Shown: piece by piece, positions 8,772 to 22,401 of the stretch | Layout: each line of letters starts with the position of its first letter | Numbering within the stretch: the stretch's first letter is position 1 | DNA from: Protea cynaroides | Taxonomy: Eukaryota; Streptophyta; Magnoliopsida; Proteales; Proteaceae | Length of the DNA stretch: 64,000 nucleotides | Direction of reading: 5' to 3' | NCBI GenBank assembly: GCA_028583415.1 | Contig: CM053265.1 | Span: 28,675,815 to 28,739,814 of the forward strand | Translations under genes and position numbers: made by a program | Notes under the pieces: generated by a model | What the model saw: only the letters and a program-made list of their open reading frames with translations | Databases searched by the model: none | Told to the model about the DNA's origin: nothing

Positions 8772-11462
8772 GTATTGTACCTATAAATGGCGTACCCGTC
8801 AGAGTACTCTTCGATTCCAGAGCTACTCATTCATTTATATCTGTGTCATTTGGAAAGAAGACGAAGTTACCCATCAAAACATTAGACTACAAATTACTTG
8901 TATGGTCACCGATGGGGTTAGAAGTGGAATTAGAGAAAGGTTATGGACCATGTCCAGTTCTCATTGGAGAGAAGACTTTAGATGCAACCATGATACAACT
9001 TGAGATGGCAGACTTTGATGTCATCTTGGGAATGGATTGGTTAGCTCGGCATTCTGGCAAATCTATTATGTGTCGAAAAGAAGCTAACGTTCAAAGACAA
9101 AGAAGGAGCAGAATTAAGTTTCTCGGGAACCAAACTTCCCCGGAGACGTAAGCACATACTTTCAGCACTAAAGGCTAAGAAGTGCCTTGAGAAGGGGGCA
9201 ATCGGTTATCTAGTATCCGTGGTCGACCTAACCAAGGATGCGCCACGAATGGAAGATATTGATGTCGTGCGGGACTATCCTGACGTATTTTCGGAGGAAC
9301 TACCCGGATTACCACCCGACCGAGCCACGGAGTTTGTGATAGACCTTATACCTGGAGCCTAGACCTTATACCTGGAGCCGCACCAGTGTCTAAAGCACCT
9401 TATAGAATGGCTTCTACGGAACTGAAGGAATTAAAAGTGCAACTACAAGAACTGCTGGACAAGGGTTATATTCGACCCAGTATATCTCCATGGGGGGCAC
9501 CGGTGTTGTTCGTAAAGAAGAAGGATGGTAGCGTTTGATTATGTATCGACTATCGGGAGTTGAATAAACTGACAATCAAGAATCGATACCCGCTACCTCG
9601 GATCGATGACTTGTTCGATCAGTTACAAGGAGCGAAAGTATTTTCTAAGATCGATCTTCGATCGGGCTATCATCAGTTGAAGATTAAAGAAGGTGATATT
9701 CCGAAGACAGCTTTCAGGACAAGATACGGACATTATGAATTTTTGGTTATGTCTTTCGGATTAACTAATGCACCGGCAACATTCATGGAACTTATGAACC
9801 GAGTTTTCAACGATATGTTGGATACGTCGATTATAGTATTCATTGATGATATATTGGTATACTCCAAGGACAAGAAAACCCATATCAAGAACCTAAACGC
9901 AGCCTTACAGTGTTTAAGGAAAGAAAAGCTATATGCCAAATTTTCAAAGTGCGAGTTTTGGCTAAGTGAAGTTGCCTTTCTAGGCCATGTAGTATCCACT
10001 GAAGGAATCAAAGTGGACCCCAGCAAGATCGAGGCTATTGTAAAATGAGAAGCACCGAAGAGCGTTTCAAAAATCAAAAGTTTTCTGGGTCTAGCTGGTT
10101 ATTATCGGAGATTCGTAGAAGACTATTCTCGGATTACCGTACCTCTCACCAGTTTGACTAAGAAAGGTGAAAAGTTCATGTGGACCGATAAATGTGAGAA
10201 GAGTTTCCAAACGTTGAAGTCCAGATTGATATCTGCCCCGATTTTTTACTATTCCTATTCCAGGACAGACGTTTACCTTATACACTGATGCATCGGGATT
10301 GGGATTAGGATGTGTGCTTATGCAAGGAGAGCAAGTGATTGCTTATGCTTCGAGACAATTGAAGATACATGAGAAAAATTACCCCACTCATGATTTGGAG
10401 TTAGCGGCAGTAGTACATGCTGTCAAGATATGGAGACATTACTTATACGGAGAGAAATTTCAGATTAAGTCGGACCATAAAAGTCTTACTTATTTATTTA
10501 ATCAGAAGGAGTTGAATATGAGACAGAGAAGATGGCTGGATCTATTGAAAGACTATGATTGTGATATCCAGTATCATCCGGGAAAAGTGAATGTAGTAGC
10601 GGATGCGTTAAGCCGAAAAGCAATGATAAAATCGCAAGGAGAAGTTAGCACGACTGTAGCAATGTGTACTACCAGAATGGTATTCAATCACGGCAATGAG
10701 TAGTATGTGATAGATACAACGGATGGATCAGCCAACCAAGGGTTTATTCATCGATTTTCAAATATGTTCGTGGCATTGAAGATTATACCGGATATAGTGG
10801 ATGAAGTGAAGACAACTATCAAAGCAGATCCTTATCTGAGAACAGTACAAGAAGATATCGAGAAATGTAGGACTAACCCTGAGTTCACCCTGGATGACGA
10901 GAAGGTACTGAGATACAAAGGAAGAATATGTGTACCTGAAACAGAAAGTGCAGACATTAGACACCGACTGATGAAGGAAGCCCACACCACCATTTATTCG
11001 ATACATCCTGAAAGTACAAAAATGTATCATGATCTAGAGAAACTATATTGGTGGAGGGGAATGAAACCAGATGTAGCTAAGTTCGTGTCTCAATGCCTAA
11101 ATTGTCAGAAAGTAAAGGTTGAACGAAAAAGACCCGCCAGACTGTTACAGCCATTACCGGAACTAGCATGGAAATGGGACTGCATCACTATGGACTTCGT
11201 CACAGGGCTACCATTGACTCCTCGAGTAGTTGACGCAGTTTGGGTAATTGTGGACCGTCTGACTAAAACAGCTCGCTTCATACCTATACGACCTCAGTAT
11301 ACACTGGAAAGGTTAGCGAAGCTGTATGTGGATAATATTGTTCGGTTACCGTGTGTAAAAGTATTATGTCCGATAGAGATCCACGATTTACTTCCAAGTT
11401 TTGGGAAGGATTGCAAAAGGCTATGGGTATAACGTTGAAGTTCAGTCGAGACGATTCCACCC
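8772..11462 (+). pseudogene. pol of element B, part 1: protease, RT, RNase H, integrase N-terminal half
   Basis: Protease at about 8772-9110; its active-site DSG reads DSR (codons 8813-8821). RT at about 9290-10060 with LPRIDDLFDQL, KIDLRSGYHQLKI and the catalytic FIDDILVYS (aspartates at 9845-9850). RNase H at about 10270-10640 (TDASG start, DLELAAVVHA, DALSRK end). Integrase HHCC finger at about 10975-11115 (C-LN-C) and first catalytic Asp in WDCITMDFVTG. Damage: a base inserted near 9057; a 20-bp tandem duplication at 9341-9380; TGA for CGA at 9537; TGA for TGG near 10046; a shift near 10246; TAG for CAG near 10701; and a shift near 11350 before the second integrase Asp. Homology ends at about 11462, where foreign DNA begins. 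Confidence 0.88.
9341..9380 (+). repeat. 20-bp tandem duplication in B pol
   Basis: AGACCTTATACCTGGAGCC plus one base occurs twice head to tail. A and C have one copy. The 20-base gain shifts the frame before RT. Confidence 0.9.
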
Positions 11463-11886
11463 TTACGCGAATTATCCTAAGGGATGTTTGAATTTCAAAT
11501 CATCATATTTGATCATCCGACATCGGATTGGGTTCAAGACATTATCCCATTCAGATGTCTACAAGTGGACGTAAAAATCCCGTAGAGTACCGGGTCCATG
11601 CAAGCTGCATGCAAATTTCGTAACTTCAGCTTCATTCTTTTCCGCTATTCAGATTCCAAGGCCATTGTTCTTTATAGGATATGCCTGGGCCCATGCAAGA
11701 GCATGTGTTAATTCAAAGCTTTATCCCCCCCCCCCCCGACCGGACCCCGGCCTTCTTCAATTGGGATCATGGGACGGAAAAACCGAAAAGCGAGGGAGAA
11801 AAAAGGGAATGGATAAAAAAACTATATTTATCATCCATATCCAAATCTGATTCTTTCTCATTATTCCATTTTTTCTCAAACGGAAG

Positions 11887-12130
11887 TTAGGGGGGGGGGG
11901 TGTTGGGGGGGGGTGGGGGTTAATGGGGGTAGGGGAGGGGGGGGGGGGTTGGGGAAATGGGGGGGGGGGGGGGATATAATAAAGGGGAAATGGGGGGTTG
12001 GAGGGTGTAAAAAAATGGATATTTAAAAGTAAGTGGAGGGTAAATAAAAGGAGGTAAGGGGGTGTTAAAAATAAAGGGGAACGGGGGGGGGGGGGGAAAA
12101 TGGGGGAGGGGGGGGGGGGGGGGAGGGGGA
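11887..12130. repeat. G-homopolymer-rich low-complexity tract
   Basis: Runs of 8 to 16 G broken by TT, AAA or AT. A 12-C run also lies near 11727. Proline-rich minus-strand frames across it are a composition effect. Run lengths are unreliable in assemblies. Confidence 0.9.
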
Positions 12131-13323
12131 AAGACGAAAGTGAAGAGAAGAGAGGGAGAAGGAAGGGGGAGGTGGTCATCTGTGACTGCCTCCATTTTCT
12201 TTAGTTCCTTTACTGGTCACCCTCCATGCGTACTAAACCCACTCGACCGATTCACTTACCCACTACCGCAAGCACCATCTCTTACATATCTAACTATTTA
12301 AATATCCATACGATTATCCTAATAAACTACATAGCCCCACCGATCCGACCTTGTAAACCCCATATATGATCTCTGTATAAAACCACCAATAACCCAACCA
12401 ACACCTTCCTAATACTACATGCATCCCATTTTTCATCACCTCCATCATTAACCATTATTTTGAATTTGTTGCTCTAATTATATTTATTGTGGATGCTCGA
12501 TATATTTATTGTGATGTTTATTTAATATGAACCGTTGATGCAAATCTAATTATATTTATTGTGATCCGAATTGTTGATGCAAGATGGTATATAATTATTT
12601 GTAATTGATGTGATTAAAATGTGGACCATTGAACATGTGAGATGCAAGCTATTGATCATAAATAATTTTTATGGGATTTATCCATGATTAAATATGATTT
12701 CGATCCATTGATGATGATCGATTACATCAATTTGTATGATCAAATATATTTTTACATTTTATATGATCTTGATTATCTCTACATCTTACCTATATTTGAA
12801 TTTCTTAATATTATTATTTTTATCTATATTTATTATATTTTACATTATATTTGATTCACATCCATACATTATTTATTAATTCACACCGCTATAATTGGAA
12901 TGATCACACGCCATAATTGTATAATTACATTCTATGATTGAATGCTACACATCTTTTTGCTTTATTTTTTCTTTACACATCTCACATGCCATATTGTATG
13001 ATTATCGCCATGTTTGGATGCACACTTTACCATGTTCGTATTGATTCACATGCTCACTTTCCATCTTTGATTGATTTTTTTGTTAAATTTGAATATATTT
13101 TTAACATTTCTATATTTGGAATACTACCATTTATATATTTGTAATATTTTCATTTTCCATATTTTTCTTGGAAAGAGAAAAATTAAAAAAATAGTAATTA
13201 GGCAAGATACACCTTAAATAGAAAGAATTGAATAATTTGGTAGGAAACCTTATGATGGAAAGAAAATTTTTTGGTAAATGAAACCCTAAATTTGGAAAAA
13301 TAGCAATTGTAGAAAAACTCTAA

Positions 13324-13478
<155 letters not shown>

Positions 13479-13612
13479 CCAAATTTGATTTTAAGGAATT
13501 TATGGGCCGATAAAGATCCCTTCCCAACCGATCGAGTTAGAATCATACATTGGTCACGAGCAATGCTTACCTTAGGTGGGCTTTTTTAGGGTCCTATACC
13601 TTAATCTAGGTG

Positions 13613-14305
13613 GCCTACTATACGGATGTCACCTTATGAAGTGCAATTCAGTATGGCAGGAAGTGTCGAACTCCCTTGTTTTGGAATGAAGTTGGAGAAC
13701 ATAGTATTGTTGGGCCGGAATTCGTTGAAGAGACTTGTCGAGTGGTCGACATTATCAAGGAAAGAGTGAGAACAGCTCAGAACCGTCAGAAGCAATATGC
13801 GGATACTCGACGAAGAGATTTGGAGTTCGCAGTAGGTGATAAAGTATTTTTGAAGGTATCACCCATGCGAGGATTGAAGAGGTTCGGACAGAAAGGGAAA
13901 CTAAGTCCAAGATATGTCGGGCCGTATGAAATTCTAGCTAAGCGTGGAAAAGTGGCTTATCAGTTAGCACTACCACCATCTATGTCAAGTGTGCATGACG
14001 TATTTTACATTTCCCTATTAAAGAATTATGTCAAAGACCCAACGCATGTTTTGACAGTGGATTTTCCGGAATTGACTGATGATTTGACATTTGAAGTAAC
14101 ACCAACAGAAATCACTAGTCGAAAGATTTAACGTCTACACAACAGAGATATCAACTATGTTAAGGTCACATGGAAAAGTAGAGACATGGAAGAAATTACA
14201 TGGGAAGAAGAAAATGCTATGCGGAAGCAATACCCTCACTTATTTGATTCAGAAGGTACGTATAATTTTGAGGACAAAATTTTTATAAGTTGGGGAGAGT
14301 TGTAA
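13613..14305 (+). pseudogene. pol of element B, part 2: integrase C-terminal part and chromodomain-like tail
   Basis: Resumes with MSPYE-type integrase sequence, then RRRDLEFAVGDKVFLKVSP, the conserved GPYEIL segment and SVHDVFYISLLK. The tail with TWKSRDMEEITWEEE and the QYPHLF end is like the C-terminal chromodomain-type module of Tekay-type elements. A TAA replaces a codon near 14129 (after SRKI). The natural stop falls inside the first bases of the 3' LTR (TG|TAA), as in A and C. The polypurine tract (TTGGGGAGAG) is at about 14290-14299. Confidence 0.87.
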
Positions 14306-16602
14306 GACCTGTGTCAATCTAACCCGGTCTTACCACCTTGAACCAGGTTTACCCATCATGTTCGAGTCAAATGGACCAAGGGCGTGAAGGAGATCGAGAT
14401 CCCAGGTATCAAATCGTCCCAAAAACACTTAAAATAGGGGAAGGGTCACATACCCAACTAAGCAGGGTCGGACCTCCCAAAACAGAAAGTCAGACCCTCA
14501 GTTTTGAAGGGAGGGTCGGACAGCTTAGGACCCTAGGGTCGACGGGATCATTGACCCTCCCATCGACCCTCGATTACCGTAGGAAATTAAATTAGGAAAT
14601 TTCCTAATTTTCGATGGGGATTCTTTCCTAATCTCAAAGGGATTTATTGTAGGATGTTCCTACCCTATTTAAAGGATGTCCCTAGGCCACTTTCACTCCT
14701 TTCACAACCCTAATTGAATTGAGAGAAAGAGAGAAGGAAAAGAGGAAGAAGAAAGGCAAGGAAGAGAACTTAGCAAAAAGGAGAAGAATTTGGAGAAAAA
14801 GTAATCTTCTCAGGTATGGATACTAATTCCATGAGTTTCTACAGACTTTAGGTTAGTTATTGTTGAGAGTGTGATCTCGGAGAAATCCAAACCATCAATC
14901 TATGGTTAGGTTTCCATGGAAAACCATAAAAGAATGCATGAAAGCTATCTAGGTGGGTTATACATGGTTTCAGACCATGGAATGCATGTAGAATGGAATG
15001 TAGGAGCAAGCCATAGGATTCCAAACACGAAGAATGGATTAAAAGAGGGAATTGGACCAAAGTGCATAGAGGGTCGCACCGAGGGTCGATGACCATCCGA
15101 CCCTAGGTGTTCCTGACCATCGACCCTCAGTATTCGGGAAGTTCAGAATCTGGGGAGGGTCGCACCCAGGGTCGATCAGGACTCCGACCCTACCTCCGAC
15201 CCTAAGTTAACAGCATGGTTTTTAAATCTGGAATTAATTTTAATTAAATTCTATCGACTTTGTTAGGTCTTCTAGCAATATAATAACACTGTAAAGGTAA
15301 TTCTAAAGCTTGGAAAAGTATCTATTAGCAAGCTAAGGTGAGGAACCAGAACTCCAAACTAAATTGGTTAATAAGAAAAATTGTTTTCTATTTCTTGAGT
15401 CCTATGCCATGCTTGATTCTATGCGAATATGTTTGTAATGTGCATACAGCACGCCATCCAAAATTTCTATTACTTGTTCATGCATATTTACTTTATTGTT
15501 TATAACATGAAGATGATGATGATGATAGGAATAGGCATGTGCTTGTATGTGTGTGGTTGATGTACTTGATGCGAGCGAGTATCAGGGGAGGTGTGATGAG
15601 AACGTCAATAAATGTTTACCTTTGGCGGGTTTCAGCACTTTAGCTCTATCTCTAACTCAAGTCTTGTGCATTGGCACCGTCGTATCGCCATTACTTTAGC
15701 AGAACTATTATGTTGTAGAGTATCAGGGGAGGTGGTCTCGGTCCTTGTAGTCTCTGACTCTACCGGGGGGCCTTAGCTCTATCTCTATGGACATTCTGAG
15801 GGATGCTGGGGTGAGGCCTTGGATACACTTTTGGCATTAGGATTGGTCAGTTGCAAGCCCAGTTTGCAGCCCTCGCTAACAGGGGCTTACGTGTTGGTAT
15901 GGCACTATATAGAAATAAACGTAACCTTCGTTATATAACGTTCATGATTGGGTGCATGTGAGTTGATGATAAACGTGATCTTCGGATAACGTCACACACT
16001 CGTGTATAGAGGCGGGGTCAATAAACGCGACCTTTGGCTTCCTAAACCTTTCTATTGCATACTGCAAACTTATATACCAGACCAAAGATATAAATTGATT
16101 TGCATGCATATGTATTGTTGCATTGTTTTGGCTACTCACTGAGCCGTGATGTGTGCTCACCCTTCGACGTCGAATATTTTTAGTTGATGATGCAGGTTAT
16201 ACCGTTGAAGATTATATGAATGCGTCTGCATACGGGAACGTAGTGGCGATGGAAGCTGAAGCTGAAGTGGATACACACGACTCCTCTTGCGAGTGCAACT
16301 CGTGTGTATTTAATTAGATATTTTATAGGTTTCTTTATTGGATTTATTAAGACATGTATTTGATAATTAATTATGTCTCAGTTGAAAATAGAATAATTTG
16401 CTATTAAATTATTAATATCATTTTAGTTTCTCAGTTCATGTTATTATAAGACTTCCGCTATTGTGTATTTACTTTGATTATGATTACGGATGTGTGTAAG
16501 TTCAGATAATGCGGGGATAGCCTACTCGAGATCCTGGTTGAACCGTTGGTTTATTAGCGGTTCATCACATCATTCTGAATAGTGCAGAATTGGGGTGTGA
16601 CA
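14301..16602 (+). repeat. 3' LTR of element B
   Basis: TGTAAGACC to GGTGTGACA, 2302 bp, same landmarks as the 5' LTR: TATA-like CTATTTAAAG at 14665-14674, donor CTCAG|GTATGG with the intron starting at 14814, keyword clusters at about 14445-14575 and 15067-15205, AATAAACG repeats, and the exon-like ORF at 16196-16317. Confidence 0.92.
16196..16317 (+). other. LTR-encoded exon-like ORF, B 3' LTR
   Basis: After acceptor-like GATGATGCAG: YTVEDYMNASAYG, acidic EAEAEVD, CECNSCVFN, stop TAG at 16315-16317. Intact compared with the B 5' copy. Confidence 0.5.
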
Positions 16603-16607
16603 ATGTA
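16603..16607 (+). repeat. Target-site duplication of element B, right copy (ATGTA)
   Basis: Matches 2696-2700; element A sequence resumes here. Confidence 0.93.
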
Positions 16608-19600
16608 GACTAAGTAAAATAAATCACTGGTATCGTACCTATAAATGGCGTACCCGTCAGAGTACTCATTGATTCAGGAGCCACTCATTCATTTATATCT
16701 GTGTCATTCGGAAAGAAGATAAACTTACCCATCAAAACATTAGACTACAAATTACTTGTATGGTCGCCGATGGGGTTAGAAGTGGAATTAAAGAAAGGCT
16801 ATGGACCATGTCTAGTTCTCTTTGGCGAGAAAATCTTAGTTGCAACCTTGATACAACTTGAGATGGCGGACTTTGACGTCATTTTGAGAATGGACTGGTT
16901 AGCTCGGCATTCTGCAAACCTATTATGCGCCAAAAAGAAGCTAACGTTCAAAGACAAAGAAGGAGCAGAATTTAGTTTTTCGGCAACCAAACTTCTCCGT
17001 AGACGCAAGCTCATACTCTCAGCACTTAAAGCTAAGAAGTGCCTTGAGAAGGGGGCAGTCGGGTATCTAGTATCAGTGGTCGACCAAACCAAGGAAGCAC
17101 CACAAATGGTAGATATTGAAGTCGTGCGGGACTATCCCGACGTATTTCCAGAGGAACTACCAGGATTACCACCCGACCGAGCCACAAAGTTTGTGATAGA
17201 CCTTGTACCTGGAGCCGCACCAGTATCAAAAGCCCCTTATAGAATGGCTCCTACGAAACTGAAGGAATTGAAAGTGCAACTACAAGAACTGCTGGACAAG
17301 GGTTATATTGGACCCAGTATATCACCATGGGGAGCGCCGGTGTTATTCGTGAAGAAGAAGGACGGTAGTGTTCGATTATGCATCGACTATCGGGAGTTGA
17401 ATAAGCTGACAATCAAGAATCGATACCCACTACCTCGGATCGATGAGTTGTTCGATCAGTTGCAAGGAGCAAAGGTATTTTCTAAGATCGATCTTCGATC
17501 AGGCTATCATCAGTTGAAGATTAAAGAGGGTGATATTCCGAAGACAGCTTTCAGGACCAGATATGGACACTATGAGTTCTTGGTCATGTCTTTTGGATTA
17601 ACTAACGCACCGACAACTTTCATGGAACTTATGAACCGGGTTTTCCATGATATGTTGGATACGTCGGTTATAGTATTTATTGATGATATATTGGTATACT
17701 CCAAGGATGAAGAAACTCATATCAAGAACCTAAACGCCGCCCTATAGCGTTTAAGGAAAGAGAATCTATATGCCAAATTTTCAAAGTGTGAGTTTTGGCT
17801 AAGTGAAGTCGCCTTCTTAGGCCATGTAGTATCCGCTGAAGGAATCAAAGTGGACCCCAGCAAGATCAAGGCTATTGTAAAGTGGGAAGCACCAAAGAGC
17901 GTTTCAGAAATTAAAAGTTTTCTGGGTCTAGCTGGTTATTATCAGAGATTCGTAGAAGACTATTCTCGGATTGCCGTACCTCTTACCAGTTTGACTAAGA
18001 AAGGTGAAAAGTTTGTGTGGACCGATAAATGTGAGAAGAGTTTCCAAACGTTGAAGACCAGATTGATATCCGCTTCGATTTTGACTTCCCGTTCCAGGAC
18101 AGACATTTACTTTATACACTGATGCATCAGGACTGGGACTAGGATGTGTGCATATGCAAGGAGAGCAAGTAATTGCTTACGCCTCGAGACAGTTGAAAAT
18201 AGATGAGAAGAATTACCCCACCCATGATTTGGAGTTAGCGGTAGTAGTACATGCTGTCATGATATGGAGATATTACCTATATGAAGAGAAATTTCAGATT
18301 AAGTTGGACCATAAAAGTCTTACTTATTTATTTAATCGGAAGGAGTTGAATATGAGACAAAGAAGATGGCTGGAACTATTGAAAGACTATGATTGTGATA
18401 TCCAGTATAATCTGGGAAAATCCAACGTAGTAGCGGATGCGTTAAGCAAAAAAGCATTGATAAAATCGCAAGGAGAGATTAGCACAACTACAGCAATGTG
18501 TACTACCAGAATGGTATTCAATCATGGCAATGAGCAATATGTGATAGACGCAACGGATGAGTCAACCAACCAAGGGTTTATTCATTGGTTTGCAAATATA
18601 TTCACCGCTTTGAAAATTATACCAGACATAATGGATGAAGTGAAGACAGCTATTAAATCAGATCCTTATCTGAGAACAGTTTAAGAAGATATCGAAAAAG
18701 GTAGGACTAATCCTGAGTTCACCTTGGACGAAGAGAGGGTACTGAAATACAAAGGAAGAATATGTGTACCTGAAACAGAAAGTATGGACACTAGACACCG
18801 ACTGATGAAGGAATCCCATACCACCATCTATTCGATACATCCTGGAAGTAAAAAAATGTATCATGATCTAAAGAAACTGTATTGGTGGAGGGGAATGAAA
18901 GCAGATGTAGCCAAGTTCGTGTCTCAATGCCTAAATTGTCAGAAGGTAAAAGCTGAATGACAAAGACCCGCAGGACTATTACAGCCATTACTGGAACCAG
19001 CATGCAAATGGGACTGCATCACTATGGACTTCGTCATCGGACTACCATTGACTCCTCGAGTAGTTGACGCAGTTTGGGTGATTGTGGACCGTCTGACTAA
19101 AATAGCTCGCTTCATACCTATACAACCCCAGTATACACTGGAAAGGTTAGCAAAGCTGTATGTGGATAATATTGTTCGGTTACATGGTGTTCCAGAAAGC
19201 ATTGTGTCTGATAGAGATCCACGATTTACTTCCATGTTTTGGGAAGGATTACAAAAGGCTATGGGTACAACATTGAAGTTCAGTACTGCATTCCACCCAC
19301 AGACAGGCAGACAGTCAGAGCGTACAATTCAGATTTTAGAAGATATGCTACGAGCATGTGTAATTGATTTCAAAGGATCGTGGGATGAAAGGTTACCATT
19401 GTTCGAGTTTTCTTATAACAATAGCTATCAGGCTACTATATAGATGTCACCTTATGAAGCACTGTATGGCAGAAAGTGTCGAACTCCTTTGTTTTGGAAT
19501 GAAGTTGGAGAACATAGTATTGTTGGACCGGAGTTTGTTGAAGAGACTTGTCGAGTGGTCGACATTATCAAAAAAAGAGTGAGAACGGCTCAGAACCGTC

Positions 19601-20118
19601 AGAAGCAAAATGTAGATACTCGACGCAGAGATCTGGAGTTCGTTGTAGGTGATAAAGTATTTTTGAAGGTATCACCTATGTGAGGATTAAAAAGGTTCGG
19701 GCAGAAAGGGAAACTAAGTCCAAGATATGTCGGGCCGTATGAAATTCTAGCTAAGCGGGGTAAAGTGGCTTATCAGTTAGCACTACCACCATCTATGTCA
19801 AGTGTGCATGACGTATTTTGTATTTCCCTACTGAAGAAGTATGTCAAGGATCCAACGCACGTGTTGATAGTAGATTTACAGGATTTGACTGATGATTTGA
19901 CATTCGAAGTAACACCAACAGAAATCACCAGCCGAAAGGTTCAACGTCTACGCAACCGAGATATCTATTATGTTATGGTCACATGGAAAAGTAAAGACAT
20001 GGAAGAAATTACATGGGAAGAAGAAAATGCTATGCGAAAGCAATACCCTCACTTATTTGATTCAGAAGGTACGTATAATTTTGAGGACGAAATTTTTATA
20101 AGTAGGGAGGAGTTGTAA
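16608..20118 (+). pseudogene. pol of element A: protease, RT, RNase H, integrase, chromodomain-like tail
   Basis: Begins with the rest of the putative gag/protease intron; its acceptor reads CACTG instead of CACAG. Protease keeps DSG (16671-16679). RT is open from 16701 to a TAG for CAG at 17745-17747 and includes FIDDILVYS (aspartates at 17682-17687). The frame then breaks before RNase H (a deletion near 18090). RNase H is at 18120-18450 (DLELAVVVHA). Integrase has the HHCC finger (18800-18945), the first Asp in WDCITMDFV, SDRDPRF and SERT, but HPQTDGQ is altered to HPQTGRQ. Further stops: TAA for CAA near 18682, TGA for CGA at 18958-18960 and at 19681-19683, and TAG for CAG at 19441-19443. 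The final frame runs from 19765 to a stop at 20116-20118, inside the LTR start. Confidence 0.9.
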
Positions 20119-22401
20119 GACCCGTGTCAATCTAACCCGGTCTTACCACCTTGAACTAGGTTTACCCATCCTGGTCGAGTCAAATGGACCAAGGGCGTGA
20201 AGGAGATCGAGATCCCAGGTATCAAATCGACCCAAAAACACTTAATTTGAAGGGAGGGTCGCATACCCACCTAAGCAAGGTCGGACCTCCCAAAGCAGAA
20301 AGTCAGACCCTCAATTTGAAGGGAGGGTCGGACATCTTGAACCCTAGGGTTGACGGGATCATCGACCCTCGGTTACCGTAAGAAATAGAAATTAGGAAAT
20401 TTCCTAATTCTTGGTTGGGATTCTTTCCTAATCTCAATGGGACTTATTTTAGGATGTTCATACTCTATTTAAAGGACGTCCCTAAGCCTCTTTCACTCCT
20501 TTCACAACCCTAATTGAATTGAGAGAAAGAGAAGAGAAGAAGGAAAAGAAAAAGAAGAGAAGAAAGGAAGAGAATTTAGCCAAAAGAGAACAGTTGCAGA
20601 GAAAAGAGTATTCTTCTCAGGTATGGATACTAATTCCATGAGTTTCTACAGACCTTAAGATAGATATTGATGAGAGTGTGATCTTGGAGAAACCCAAACT
20701 ATCAACCCATGGTTAGGTTTTTATGGAAAACCATAGGGGAATGCATGAAAGCTATTTAGGTGGATGATTCATGGTTCTAGACCATGGAATGAATGTTGAA
20801 TGGAATGTAGAAACAAGCCATAGGACCCCAAACACGAAGAATGGACTAAAAAGAGGGAATTGGACCAAAGGGCACCGAGGGTCGCACCGAGGGTCAATGA
20901 CCATCCGACCCTAGGTGATCCTGACCATCGACCCTCAATGTTCGAAAAGTTCAGATTTGGGGAGGGTCGCACCCAGGGTCGATCAAGACTCCGACCCTAC
21001 CTCCGACCCTCAGTTAACAGAATGATTCTTAAATTCTGAATAAATTCTAATTAAAATTTATCGGCTTTGTTAGGTCTTCTAGCAATATAATAACATTATA
21101 AAGGTTATTCTAAAGCTTGGAAAAGTATCTATTAGCAAGCTAAGGTGAGGAAACAGAACTCTAAACTAATTGGTTAATAACAAACTGTTTTCTAATTTCT
21201 TGAGTCCAATGCCATGCTTGATTTTATGCGAATATGTTTGTAATGTGCATACAACATGTCATCCAATATTTCTATTATTTGTTCATGCATATTTACTTTA
21301 TTGTTTATAACATGATGATGATGATGATAAGAATAGGCATGTGATTGTATGTGTGTGGTTGGTGTACTTGATGCGAGCGAGTATCATGGGAGGTGAGATG
21401 AGAACGTCAATAAATGTTAACCTTTGGCGGGTCTCAGCACTTTAGCTCTATCTCTAACTCAAGTCTTGTGCATTAGCATCGTCGTATCGCCATTATCTTA
21501 GCAGAACTATTATGTCGTAGAGTATCAGGGGATGTGGTCTCGGTCCTTGAGTCCTATACTCTACCGGGGGGCCTTAGTTCTATCTCTATGGACATTCTGA
21601 GGTATGCTGGGGTGAGGCCTTGGATACACTTTTTGGCATTAGGATTGGTTAGTTGCGAGCCCAGTTTGCAGCCCTCGCTAACAGGGGCTTACGTGTTGGT
21701 TTGGCACTATATAGCAATAAACGTTAACCTTTGTTATATAATGTTCATGATTGGGTGCTTGTGAGTCGACGATAAACGTTACCTTCGGGCGGCGTCACAC
21801 ACTTGTGTATAGAGGCGGGGTCAATAAACGTGACCTTTGACTACCTAAACCTTTTTATTGCATACTGCAAACTTTAAACCAGACCAAAGATATGAATTGA
21901 TTGCATGCATATGTACTGTTGCATTGTTTTGTCTACTCACTGAGCCGTGATGTGTGCTCACCCCTCGACGTCGAATATTTTAGTTGATGATGCAGGTTTC
22001 ACAGTTGAAGACTATATGAGTGCTCCAGCGTATGGGAATATAGCAGCGATGGAAGCTGAAGCTGAAGTGGATACACATGACTCCTCTTGCATGTGCCATT
22101 CATGTGTATTTGATTAGACATTTTATAGGTTTCCTATTTTGGATTTAATAAAGACATGTATTTGATATTTATTTATGTCTCAATGAAAACAGAATAATTT
22201 GCTATTAAATTATTAATATCACCGTAGATTCTCAGTTTATTTTATTATAGACTTCCGCTATTGTGTATTTACTCTGATTGTGATTACGGATGTACGGGGG
22301 TTCAGATAACGCGGGGATAGCCTACTCGAGATCCTGGTTGAACCGTTGGTTATTAGCGATTCATCACACCATTTTGATGTGTGCGGAATTGGGGTGTGAC
22401 A
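20114..22401 (+). repeat. 3' LTR of element A
   Basis: TGTAAGACC to GGTGTGACA, 2288 bp. TATA-like CTATTTAAAG at 20464-20473, purine-rich leader, donor CTCAG|GTATGG with the intron starting at 20621, keyword clusters at 20257-20365 and 20877-21018, GATGATGATG near 21315, AATAAACG repeats, and the exon-like ORF at 21996-22117. The polypurine tract AGTAGGGAGGAG precedes it. Confidence 0.92.
21996..22117 (+). other. LTR-encoded exon-like ORF, A 3' LTR
   Basis: FTVEDYMSAPAYGN, EAEAEVD, CMCHSCVFD, then stop TAG (22115-22117). Differences from the B copy are mostly conservative or in-frame substitutions. Confidence 0.5.

Noticed and set aside
8741..8775. Programmed ribosomal frameshift between gag and protease
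   Set aside because: The protease frame is closed by TAA until after the gag stop, so there is no overlap in which to shift.
11757..12195. Proline-rich minus-strand frames
   Set aside because: Composition effect of the G-run tract.
13479..13612. SINE with poly(A) tail on the minus strand
   Set aside because: The 130 bp next to the T-run lack recognisable A and B boxes and no target duplication was found.
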